Source: an uncultured Eubacteriales bacterium
Lineage (GTDB): Bacteria > Bacillota > Clostridia > Oscillospirales > CAG-272
NCBI GenBank assembly: GCA_934417455.1
Contig: CAKRWK010000081.1
Span: forward strand, 1 to 5,887
Length of the DNA: 5,887 nucleotides
Direction: 5' to 3'
In this document: one piece after another, positions 1 to 5,887 of the stretch
Position numbering within the stretch: the stretch's first letter is position 1
Layout: every line of letters begins with the position of its first letter
Position numbers and translations under genes: made by a program
The notes under the pieces: generated by a model
Databases searched by the model: none
What the model was told of the DNA's origin: nothing
Seen by the model: only the letters and a program-made list of their open reading frames with translations

Positions 1-441
1 TCCGAAGAACACGCCGGGCGAACGGTGCAGCTGGGATACGATGACGCGCTCCGCACCGTTGATGACGAACGTACCGTTCTCCGTCATCAGAGGGAAGTCG
101 CCCATGTAAATCTGCGCGGTCTTGATCTCACCCGTCTGACGGTTGAGAAGACGGACGCCCACCTTCATATGGGCATCGTAGGTCACGGCACGGTCCTTGC
201 ATTCCTCAACAGAATACCGCGGCGTGCTGTCAATCGAATAGTCGGTGAATTCAATCGACAGATTCCCCGTGAAATCCACCACGGGAGACACATCGCGCAG
301 GACTTCGTCCATACCCTCACGCAGGAACCACTCGTAGGACTTCTTTTGCACCTCAATCAGATTCGGCATTTCGGTCGCCGCTTCGATTTTGGAAAAACTC
401 ATCCTCACATTGGTGCCCAGCTTCTGGGGTTTAAGCATCAT
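1..441 (-). CDS. rpoB: DNA-directed RNA polymerase subunit beta, N-terminal part (cut by window edge)
   Basis: This is the start of the RNA polymerase beta subunit, a core catalytic subunit for transcription in the cytoplasm. Only 147 codons of a protein that is usually about 1,150-1,250 residues are present. Reading the minus strand gives the family's N-terminal signature: a segment around residues 26-40 ([16 protein letters not shown]), then the highly conserved stretch near residues 113-146 ([20 protein letters not shown], followed by [14 protein letters not shown]). The frame is open to the edge with no defects. Two ATG codons are adjacent (441-439 and 438-436). I chose the first because a GGAG at 456-453 lies 11 nt upstream of it and 14 nt from the second. 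It is the first gene after a strong promoter at 662-635 and has a leader of about 187 nt. No rplL or other ribosomal protein gene precedes it; the upstream neighbour is divergent. Identity is certain, the exact start slightly less so. Confidence 0.97.
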   Translation of the reverse strand, partial: MMLKPQKLGTNVRMSFSKIEAATEMPNLIEVQKKSYEWFLREGMDEVLRDVSPVVDFTGNLSIEFTDYSIDSTPRYSVEECKDRAVTYDAHMKVGVRLLNRQTGEIKTAQIYMGDFPLMTENGTFVINGAERVIVSQLHRSPGVFFG

Positions 442-490
442 AAATAGAATCACTCCATTCCTGAATTTTTCAAACATTGGCGCTTTTGCG

Positions 491-530
491 GCCGTTTGTC
501 GGACGGGCAACACCCATCGGCAAAAACGGC
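491..530 (-). promoter_or_regulatory. Candidate structured RNA element in the rpoB leader
   Basis: In the rpoB leader transcript, a 7-bp outer stem (GCCGTTT at 530-524 with AAACGGC at 497-491) encloses a 6-bp inner hairpin (GATGGG at 518-513, loop TGTTG, CCCGTC at 507-502). Up to three more pairs can form between 523-521 and 501-499. The inner helix includes a G-U pair that only forms in the minus-strand RNA; the plus-strand copy would have a C-A mismatch there. This fits a structure made by the rpoB transcript. No T-run follows, so it is not an intrinsic terminator. It ends about 50 nt before the rpoB start. Function is unknown; feedback or processing control is possible but inferred. Confidence 0.4.
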
Positions 531-634
531 AGTTTTCAATTGCTCTCACCCGCGTTTTCGGCGGTTTTCGGAGGCTTATCCCCGAAAAAAGGGCAAAAAA
601 TCCCCATAGTAAAGCAATTATAATGCATTTTACT

Positions 635-662
635 ATTATACACCTTTTCTCCCGTTTGTCAA
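635..662 (-). promoter_or_regulatory. Sigma-A-type promoter driving rpoB
   Basis: On the minus strand there is a perfect -35 hexamer TTGACA (662-657), a 16-bp spacer, and a perfect -10 hexamer TATAAT (640-635). Transcription would begin near 628, leaving about 187 nt of leader before the rpoB ATG. A/T-rich tracts upstream of the -35 (about 672-703) could act as an UP element, which would suit a highly expressed gene. The match is by eye, but both hexamers are consensus. Confidence 0.85.
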
Positions 663-708
663 GGGGTCCGGAAGAAAAATTTTACATCCCGGCAAAAAAA
701 TTTCCACA

Positions 709-737
709 TTGACATTCGCCGCGCGGTATGGTATACT
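709..737 (+). promoter_or_regulatory. Sigma-A-type promoter for the CvpA-like gene and probably the downstream membrane genes
   Basis: There is a perfect -35 TTGACA (709-714), a 17-bp spacer, and a -10 TATACT (732-737) with one mismatch to consensus. The expected start is near 744, giving a leader of about 22 nt. A seven-A run (694-700) just upstream may serve as an UP-like element. No second promoter was found before the next two genes, so this one probably drives all three. Confidence 0.85.
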
Positions 738-750
738 GTATCGTGAAAGA

Positions 751-760
751 AGGAAGGAGA
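751..760 (+). promoter_or_regulatory. Ribosome binding site of the CvpA-like gene
   Basis: The purine-rich AGGAAGGAGA contains AAGGAG 6 nt before the ATG at 766. It fixes the start there rather than at upstream in-frame alternatives that overlap the promoter. Confidence 0.85.
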
Positions 761-765
761 CTTTT

Positions 766-1893
766 ATGGACACATTTGCATGGATTCTGCTCGGTTTCAC
801 CGTCCTGTGCCTTGTTACCGGGTTCTTCGACGGACTGAAAAAAGGACTGCTGCGCGCCGTCCTCCGTCTTGTTCTTCTCGGCGCTTCTGCCGCCGGTGCC
901 TATTTATTTATTCCGATAATGTCGGAGAAAGTCATGGCATTGCCCGTCGGCGGGCAGGAGAGCCTGTCAGCCTATGTTGTCTCCGTTCTGCCGGAAGATT
1001 TCCGCGCGTTTGCCGACATCCTCCTCCCCGTCGCCCGGATGGCGATCGGTGTCGTCTGCTTTGTCCTGATGTTTGCCGTGCTTTCCCTTCTCACCCGGAT
1101 TGTCTACCTTATACTTAAATTGCTTGTACCCTCCGGCGGGCACACGCTCGGCGGTCTTGTCGGTCTTGTTACGGGTGCCGTGACGGCGCTTTGCGTTTGT
1201 GCACCGCTGAACGGCCTCTTTGTCGACGGCGGGCGTCTCGCCGCCGTCACGATAAACGATAAACCCCTGATAGCCAACGCCGAAACCGGTACATATGCCG
1301 ATTCCCCCGTATCGAAGTTCTATACGACCGTCGGCGGCGGAGTCTACCGCCTCGTGTCTTCCATGAAGAAAGAAGACGGTACGACCGTCACCCTCACGGG
1401 ACAGACGGACGCACTGATTGCCGCCGCGAAAACGGCAGACAAAATGAACGACCTTTCTTCCGTCACCTACGGAGACGGACTGACGGCCGAGAACGTCGGG
1501 AAAATCCGCTCCGTCTGCACCGACCTCGATGCCATCAAGGCGGGCCTTGCCGACGAATCTCTGAACACGCTGAACGCGGCGGTGCGTGCCGTGGCAGATT
1601 CGCTCGACCTGCCGATAAACGTAAAAAAACTCGACCTCGGCACCGTTTCCTTTGAAAAAGAGGGCGACCTTGTCGAAGCCGTCTACACATTCGGAGAAAC
1701 CGGAAATATAGTAGATCTCGACGCCACCATTCGTGCCCTTTCCGAAAGTACGCTCGTCCTCCCCGCCCTGAGAAGCGCGGATTTGACAATAAAACTTGAC
1801 GAAACAAAGGAAAATCAAGTCGCCGAAGCCATAGAAAAACTTACCGACGACGAAAATGCCGCCGCGCTCCGTGCGCTCTTCGGTCTTGCCTGA
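766..1893 (+). CDS. CvpA-family membrane protein with a long C-terminal domain
   Basis: This 375-residue protein resembles the CvpA (colicin V production) family, integral inner-membrane proteins whose molecular role is poorly defined. Four hydrophobic segments lie near residues 4-20, 32-52, 86-119 and 129-152. Family-like features are the FDGLKKGLLR turn after the first helix and the glycine-rich TLGGLVGLVTGAV at the fourth. Many CvpA proteins are about 160-220 residues and end soon after this region. Here about 220 more residues follow, soluble in character, with alternating beta-like and alanine-rich helical stretches and no motif I recognise. The start is the ATG at 766. It has an excellent ribosome binding site (AAGGAG, 754-759, 6-nt gap) and lies just downstream of the promoter. 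An in-frame TTG at 709 is inside the promoter's -35 box and cannot be the start. It is the first gene of an apparent operon, with 61 nt to the next. The family call is from memory of sequence patterns; the C-terminal domain is unassigned. Confidence 0.78.
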   Translation: MDTFAWILLGFTVLCLVTGFFDGLKKGLLRAVLRLVLLGASAAGAYLFIPIMSEKVMALPVGGQESLSAYVVSVLPEDFRAFADILLPVARMAIGVVCFVLMFAVLSLLTRIVYLILKLLVPSGGHTLGGLVGLVTGAVTALCVCAPLNGLFVDGGRLAAVTINDKPLIANAETGTYADSPVSKFYTTVGGGVYRLVSSMKKEDGTTVTLTGQTDALIAAAKTADKMNDLSSVTYGDGLTAENVGKIRSVCTDLDAIKAGLADESLNTLNAAVRAVADSLDLPINVKKLDLGTVSFEKEGDLVEAVYTFGETGNIVDLDATIRALSESTLVLPALRSADLTIKLDETKENQVAEAIEKLTDDENAAALRALFGLA

Positions 1894-1954
1894 TTCATTT
1901 TTACTCAAAAACTCCTTCCGGACATCCGACCATAAAAAGGGAGATTTGATTGTT

Positions 1955-2425
1955 ATGAAAACAAATTCTACACTGAAAAAAGAGTTTTATTTCAATCTTT
2001 TATCTTATTTCCTTCTTTTCTGCGGTTCCATGGCAATACTGGCTTGGCTTGTTATCGGCGAAATAAAAACTTGGACGTCGTCGTTTTCCTTTTTAACTTT
2101 TATTTTCTCCCTTATTTCGGCGAGCGTACTTTTGGCTTGCAGCATTTACAGCATTGTTCAAATGATTCCCTACTTCAAGGATCTTCCCTCCGTAAAAAAC
2201 GATCGGTATGATGTCGTGGAAGGAACCGTGGTCGGCCTTAAAAAGAATACATACTTAAAAGCAGACTTTGCGATCCATTGCTTTCCGATTTTGCAGATGA
2301 AAGATTCGGGAGAAACCATCATTGTCAATACCGGTGACACGTTGAAAGTCGGCAAAACATACTTGTTGCAAATCCTGCCGAATTGCAAGGTAGCCAAGGC
2401 CATTTGCGAACTGCCGCAAGAATGA
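1955..2425 (+). CDS. Small two-helix membrane protein of unknown function
   Basis: I do not recognise this 156-residue protein. After a short basic N-terminus (residues 1-10) it has two hydrophobic segments, near 13-35 and 44-70. These are followed by a soluble tail of about 85 residues, predicted rich in beta strands (for example DVVEGTVVGLKK, then GETIIVNTGDTLKVGKTYLL). The layout of two helices followed by a small beta domain recalls families such as DUF3592 or other small Firmicutes membrane proteins, but I see no motif that settles it. By the positive-inside rule the tail is probably cytoplasmic. The frame is open further upstream, but the ATG at 1955 has an AAGGGAG at 1937-1943 (11-nt gap), and the upstream part overlaps the preceding gene. 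It lies 61 nt after the CvpA-like gene with no terminator between, so co-transcription is likely. Composition is A/T-richer than the neighbours: 24 G/C in the 60 bases 2041-2100, against 36 in 1501-1560. Confidence 0.75.
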   Translation: MKTNSTLKKEFYFNLLSYFLLFCGSMAILAWLVIGEIKTWTSSFSFLTFIFSLISASVLLACSIYSIVQMIPYFKDLPSVKNDRYDVVEGTVVGLKKNTYLKADFAIHCFPILQMKDSGETIIVNTGDTLKVGKTYLLQILPNCKVAKAICELPQE

Positions 2426-2476
2426 CGGTATCGGGCCGATTTTCGTCACATTGTATGCGTTCTTTAACGTTGTTTG

Positions 2477-2484
2477 GGAGGTGA
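2477..2484 (+). promoter_or_regulatory. Strong ribosome binding site for the split membrane gene
   Basis: GGAGGTGA is a near-perfect complement of the 16S rRNA 3' end, with the GGAGG core 7 nt before the GTG at 2489. It supports initiation at 2489, a frame that stops at 2569, and not at the GTG at 2553, which has no such site. This placement is the main reason for regarding the two following reading frames as one interrupted gene. Confidence 0.75.
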
Positions 2485-2488
2485 CAGA

Positions 2489-2569
2489 GTGGCAGCATAT
2501 GTTTTAACCATTGTGATCTATATCGTCATGTTCGCCTTAGCCCCCCCACCTCGTGATATTGCATTGTGA
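2489..2569 (+). pseudogene. N-terminal fragment of a frameshifted membrane protein
   Basis: From GTG 2489 this frame encodes 26 residues and stops at TGA 2567-2569. The first 18 residues form a hydrophobic helix (AAYVLTIVIYIVMFALA), typical of a membrane protein's first segment. The frame then enters a run of seven C (2541-2547) and yields a short unrelated tail. If one C is ignored, reading passes into the frame used from 2553 to 3092 (A-P-H-L-V-I-L-H), and the hydrophobic segment continues smoothly. It has an excellent ribosome binding site. It follows the preceding gene by 63 nt. It could be a true pseudogene, a sequencing or assembly error in the homopolymer, a phase-variable gene, or (less likely) a recoding site. 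Confidence 0.6.
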
Positions 2570-3092
2570 ATTTTCCGATGATTATTTTCCCTTAATAAAA
2601 ATTAAGAAATTCGCTTTTTTATTCACCGGGGTATCATGGGAGTCCGCAAAAACGCACGGCGTCGTCAAGGAATGTTTGATAACGCAGGTAATAGGATATA
2701 TCTTATCCTTTCTCTCCGCCATCGTTGCCGTTTTATGGAACATCTTTTCTCCTCCCATGTATCGGAACGATTTGATAGTATACCTGACCATAATCACCTT
2801 TGTTGAATCCATTGTTCTCATGGTCGTTGACAGAATACTAATAAAGAAAGAAGATGTCTTAAAAAAGGCCGACAGTTCGTATCGCTCGTATCAAGACTTT
2901 CTCGACCTCTGTTTCGAAGAAATACCGGTCAAAGTTCGCAACCGCAAGAGAAGCATCCGCCCAACAAGAGTGTCGATAAAAGTTTATAGTCCCAACAAGA
3001 AAAGTCTCCCCGAAAAGTCCTCCGGAAAGGCAAAAAAGAAAAAGCATGCAGAGGAAAAGCAAAAAGAAATTTCCGACGGAGAAACTACCTGA
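2553..3092 (+). CDS. Unknown membrane protein with lysine-rich tail, C-terminal part of a frameshifted gene
   Basis: I do not recognise this protein. From the GTG at 2553 the frame gives 179 residues. Two clear hydrophobic segments lie near 42-64 and 74-96. A soluble stretch follows, then a strongly basic tail from about 127 to 170 with many Lys and Arg, which would place the C-terminus in the cytoplasm. No ribosome binding site precedes 2553, and a TAG in the same frame at 2538-2540 closes it just before the seven-C run, so it is unlikely to start independently. Joined to the fragment from 2489 with one C omitted, it would make a 200-residue protein with three membrane segments. It is A/T-rich like the preceding gene, and is the last gene before the terminator at 3109. 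Whether it is expressed depends on how the frame break is resolved. Confidence 0.65.
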   Translation: MILHCEFSDDYFPLIKIKKFAFLFTGVSWESAKTHGVVKECLITQVIGYILSFLSAIVAVLWNIFSPPMYRNDLIVYLTIITFVESIVLMVVDRILIKKEDVLKKADSSYRSYQDFLDLCFEEIPVKVRNRKRSIRPTRVSIKVYSPNKKSLPEKSSGKAKKKKHAEEKQKEISDGETT

Positions 3093-3108
3093 AAATCCAT
3101 AATTCAAG

Positions 3109-3138
3109 CAAAAAAGCCTGCTTTCGCAGGCTTTTTTG
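3109..3138. terminator. Bidirectional intrinsic terminator between convergent genes
   Basis: A perfect 13-bp stem (3109-3121 with 3126-3138) has the G/C-rich core GCCTGC/GCAGGC and a TTTC loop. The core is flanked by A6 on the left and T6 on the right, so the hairpin is followed by a U-tract in transcripts from either strand. It sits 16 nt after the stop of the plus-strand membrane gene and 34 nt after the stop of polC on the minus strand, and should end both. Confidence 0.93.
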
Positions 3139-3172
3139 TTTCCTATTGTTTGCATTTACAGTCCAAGCGCAT

Positions 3173-5887
3173 TCAAAAGAGTGAAAACTGGTTTGTTTCT
3201 TCGAGCGAATCTAGCACACCGCAACGGCGAAGAATTTCAATGACGGATTTGGACAATCCGGCAAATTCGCGAAGTTCCTGCACGGAATAAATTTCGTGCG
3301 CATCGCGCGCTTCCACAATTTTTGCCGCCGCTGTATCGCCGAGACCGCCGAGGGAGTTGAAGGGCATGCGGATTTTTCCGTCCTCCGGGAGAAAGGCTTT
3401 TGCATCCGACTTTTTAAGGTCGACGGGAAGAAATTCCACGCCGCGCGCAAGTGCTTCGCGCACGAGTTGCAATGTGGACAGCATTTCACCTTCTTTGGCG
3501 GTGGCCTCCATTCCCTTCTCTTCGATTTCCTTGATGGCGTTGCTGACGCCGCGATAACCGCCCGACACGATTTCCGCGTCGAATCCTCCGGGAGCCACCG
3601 TGAGGAATGCGGCATAAAACTCCATGGGATAATAAATTTTATACCAGCAAAGACGGATGGCCGACATGGCATATGCGGCCGCGTGCGCCTTCGGGAACAT
3701 GTATTTGATTTTCTTGCAGGAGTCAATGTACCACTGCGGCACGTCGTGTGCCAGCATGGCTTCTTCGTACTCCGGTTTCAGACCGCGACCTTTGCGGACA
3801 TCCTCCATAATCTTGAAGGACATGGAATCATCGAGATGATGGCGAATCAGGTACAGCATGATACCGTCACGTGTTCCGACGACCTCGGAAATGGTGCACA
3901 CGCCCTCGCGGATGAGGTCCTGCGCATTGCCCGCCCATACATTGGTACCGTGACTGAGTCCCATAATCTGCAAAAGGTCGGCAAAACTTTTCGGTTGCGA
4001 TTCTATCAGAATCTGCTGAGCAAAATGCGTACCCATCTCGGGAATACCGAACGTACCGAGTTGGCAACCGCCGATTTTATCGGGAGTGATACCGAGCGGC
4101 TTCAGAGAATGGAACAGTTCGTACACTTCCTTGTCGTTCATTTTAACGTCGAGGATATTGGTGTTCGTGTACTTCTCAAGCATTTTGTATTTGGTCGGCA
4201 TATCGTGTCCGAGTTCGTCAAGTTTCAGAATCGTATCGTGCAGATAGGAAAACTGAAAGTGCGTCGTAACGATATTGGAATACGGGTCGTCGGCGGGGTG
4301 CTGAACCGGTGAAAAGTCGTAAATTTCATACTCTTTCGGCACAACGATGATACCGCCGGGGTGCTGCCCCGTCGTCTTCTTAATACCGACAAGACGTGAG
4401 GTCAGATGTGCCACCTCGGCCTTCGGCAAACGGATTTTCCGCTCTTCGAGGTATTTGGCGACATAGCCCCATGCCGTTTTATCGGCCAACGTACCAATAG
4501 TACCGGCGCGGAACACATGTCCTTCACCGAAGAGTTCTTCCGTGAATTTATGGACTTTACCCTGTACATCTCCGGAGAAGTTTAAGTCAATATCGGGCGA
4601 CTTGTCCCCTTTGAAACCGAGGAAGGTTTCAAAGGGAATGTCATGCCCGTCGGGAATCATGAGCGTGCCGCAATGCGGGCAGTTCTTGTCGTCCATGTCA
4701 AAGCCGGAACCGACGCTGCCGTCCGTGATAAACTCGGAATACCGGCATTTCGGACAGCGGTAATGCGGCGGCAGGGGGTTGACCTCGGAAATACCGGACA
4801 TAGTAGCGACAAACGACGACCCGACGGAACCGCGGGAACCGACCTGATAACCGAGTTTTTCGGAATAAGCCACCAGTTTGACGGCTATCATGTAAAGCAC
4901 GGCAAAGCCGTGGCCAATGATGGAATCGAGTTCCTTTGTCAGACGTTTTTCGACAATCTCCGGCAGAGGGTCGCCGTACCAGTCGTGCGCGCGCTTCCAA
5001 CAGGACTCTATCAGTTCCTCTTTAGCACCGTCAAGGGACGGTTCGTACCGCCCTTCGGGAATCGGACGGAATGTTTCGCACATGGCGGCAATTTTGTTCG
5101 GGTTCTCAATAACGACCTCGTGACAGATGTCGGGTCCGAGATAGGAAAACTCATCCATCATTTCTTCCGTCGTGCGCAGGTAGAGGCCGACGTCCCGGTC
5201 GGCGTCACGGAATTTCATGCCGGCCAGAAGAATCTTTCGGTATATTTCATCCTCTTTGTTGAGAAAGTGCGCATCGCAGGTGGCACACACGGGCTTGCCG
5301 AGTATTTTGCCGAGATTCACAATCTGCCGGTTGATGTTCATCAGACCTTCGTCACCGGCCACGCGGCCTTCCGCCACCAGGAAGCGGTTGTTACTGCGCG
5401 GCTGAATTTCAAGGTAGTCGTAAAAGGCGGCGATGTCCTCGATTTCCTGTTCGCTGCGGCGGTCGAGAATGGCGCGGTAAAGTTCGCCCGCCTCACAGGC
5501 GGAACCGATAATCAACCCTTCCCTGTACTGTTCGATAACGGATTTCGGGAAACGGGGATTCTTTTTGTAGTAGTCAAGGTAACTGAAAGATATAAGTTTA
5601 TAGAGATTTTTGAGACCGACAAGATTTTTCGCGAAAATAATCATGTGGTAGGTCGGCAATTTCAGGGGGTCGGTTTTTTCGCTCATGGCATCCATCATGC
5701 GGTCAAAGTCGCGGATGCCCTCACTGCGGAGTCTGTCCTGCATGACAAAGAAAATTTTGGCGAGCACCGTCGCGTCGTCCACGGCGCGGTGGTGATGGAA
5801 GTCGGCGAGGGTGTAGGCCTCGGCAATGGTGTCGAGTTTGTGGTTTTTCAGTTCCGGATTGACATACTTGGAAAGTCCGACGGTATC
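3173..5887 (-). CDS. polC: DNA polymerase III subunit alpha, Gram-positive PolC type, C-terminal 904 residues (5' end beyond window)
   Basis: PolC is the replicative DNA polymerase of low-GC Gram-positive bacteria, carrying its own 3'-5' exonuclease. The family is about 1,430 residues long, so roughly the first third is outside the window. Numbering from the window edge, residues 1-40 hold the end of the exonuclease domain (NHKLDT, then HHRAVDDA with the H-x4-D motif III at H33/D38). The second part of the PHP domain follows (GLIIGSACEAGE near 124-135; CATCDAHFLN near 201-210). The polymerase core has a four-cysteine zinc site (C378, C381, C403, C406). The catalytic aspartates are D432 and D434 in PDIDLNFSG and D557 in LDELGHD; the 123-residue spacing matches known PolC enzymes. 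TTGQHPGG (505-512) and PKAHAAAY (732-739) are also conserved. Tandem helix-hairpin-helix-like segments lie near 845-890, and the protein ends in QFSLF, a beta-clamp binding motif. No key residue is missing. It ends at the shared terminator 34 nt downstream. Confidence 0.98.
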   Translation of the reverse strand, partial: DTVGLSKYVNPELKNHKLDTIAEAYTLADFHHHRAVDDATVLAKIFFVMQDRLRSEGIRDFDRMMDAMSEKTDPLKLPTYHMIIFAKNLVGLKNLYKLISFSYLDYYKKNPRFPKSVIEQYREGLIIGSACEAGELYRAILDRRSEQEIEDIAAFYDYLEIQPRSNNRFLVAEGRVAGDEGLMNINRQIVNLGKILGKPVCATCDAHFLNKEDEIYRKILLAGMKFRDADRDVGLYLRTTEEMMDEFSYLGPDICHEVVIENPNKIAAMCETFRPIPEGRYEPSLDGAKEELIESCWKRAHDWYGDPLPEIVEKRLTKELDSIIGHGFAVLYMIAVKLVAYSEKLGYQVGSRGSVGSSFVATMSGISEVNPLPPHYRCPKCRYSEFITDGSVGSGFDMDDKNCPHCGTLMIPDGHDIPFETFLGFKGDKSPDIDLNFSGDVQGKVHKFTEELFGEGHVFRAGTIGTLADKTAWGYVAKYLEERKIRLPKAEVAHLTSRLVGIKKTTGQHPGGIIVVPKEYEIYDFSPVQHPADDPYSNIVTTHFQFSYLHDTILKLDELGHDMPTKYKMLEKYTNTNILDVKMNDKEVYELFHSLKPLGITPDKIGGCQLGTFGIPEMGTHFAQQILIESQPKSFADLLQIMGLSHGTNVWAGNAQDLIREGVCTISEVVGTRDGIMLYLIRHHLDDSMSFKIMEDVRKGRGLKPEYEEAMLAHDVPQWYIDSCKKIKYMFPKAHAAAYAMSAIRLCWYKIYYPMEFYAAFLTVAPGGFDAEIVSGGYRGVSNAIKEIEEKGMEATAKEGEMLSTLQLVREALARGVEFLPVDLKKSDAKAFLPEDGKIRMPFNSLGGLGDTAAAKIVEARDAHEIYSVQELREFAGLSKSVIEILRRCGVLDSLEETNQFSLF

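Larger units (their letters stand above)
442..765. other. Gene-free divergent control region between rpoB and the CvpA-like gene
   Basis: This 324-nt stretch separates two divergently transcribed genes. It holds the rpoB promoter and its leader to the left, and the promoter and ribosome binding site of the CvpA-like gene to the right. The two -35 boxes are 46 bp apart, with A/T tracts between them (for example seven A at 694-700). Open frames running through it lack a credible ribosome binding site and have no recognisable protein character. A short tandem of GTTTTCGG-type units sits at 554-573. I see no convincing operator or riboswitch. Confidence 0.8.

Noticed and set aside
554..573. Two near-identical 10-bp units (GTTTTCGGCG and GTTTTCGGAG) in tandem within the rpoB leader
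   Set aside because: Only two copies, and low in complexity. They are too short to support a regulatory or repeat call.
617..622. A second TATAAT on the minus strand, downstream of the rpoB promoter
   Set aside because: There is no acceptable -35 hexamer at 16-18 bp upstream and no extended -10 TG motif, so I do not call a second promoter.
25..712. Two open frames on the plus strand covering the rpoB start and its leader
   Set aside because: The first is antisense to clear RpoB coding sequence. The second crosses the rpoB promoter region and lacks a start signal.
967..1908. A long open frame of 313 codons on the minus strand, opposite the CvpA-like gene
   Set aside because: It is antisense to a gene with a strong promoter, ribosome binding site and membrane-protein character. 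Its translation is rich in Cys, Gly, Arg and Phe without domain features, as expected of a shadow frame over codon-biased DNA.
1894..1954. Possible terminator or promoter between the CvpA-like gene and the next gene
   Set aside because: I found no stable hairpin with a T-run and no -35/-10 pair, so the gap is treated as intra-operon.
3296..4312. A 338-codon open frame on the plus strand within the polC region
   Set aside because: It lies opposite the conserved PolC catalytic region, has no credible ribosome binding site or promoter, and its translation shows no family features.

Overview
The window looks like chromosome from a Gram-positive (Firmicutes/Clostridia-type) bacterium. The main evidence is a PolC-type replicative DNA polymerase, which is characteristic of this group, together with a Clostridia-like RpoB N-terminus, purine-rich Shine-Dalgarno sites and two near-consensus sigma-A promoters. 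Base composition is moderate (about 50-60% GC in the housekeeping genes). I cannot name the genus.

Layout from left to right. (1) Positions 1-441, minus strand: the first 147 codons of rpoB (RNA polymerase beta subunit), running off the left edge. (2) Positions 442-765: a gene-free divergent control region with a near-perfect promoter on each strand, back to back. The one facing left gives rpoB a leader of about 187 nt that contains a nested hairpin; the one facing right gives the next gene a leader of about 22 nt. (3) Positions 766-3092, plus strand: an apparent three-gene unit of membrane proteins. The first is a CvpA-family protein with a long C-terminal domain. The other two are visibly A/T-richer small membrane proteins that I do not recognise. 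The third is split by a one-base frame change in a run of seven C. (4) Positions 3109-3138: a 13-bp hairpin flanked by A6 and T6, which works as a terminator on both strands. (5) Positions 3173-5887, minus strand: the C-terminal 904 residues of PolC, with its 5' end beyond the right edge.

Transcription and replication housekeeping genes thus flank a small membrane-protein unit. Nothing in the sequence ties that unit functionally to rpoB or polC. I see no tRNA, rRNA, CRISPR array, insertion sequence or phage gene. The most notable points are the C7-interrupted membrane gene, the separation of rpoB from the ribosomal protein genes that usually precede it, and the structured rpoB leader. I do not find convincing evidence of a previously undescribed multi-gene system.
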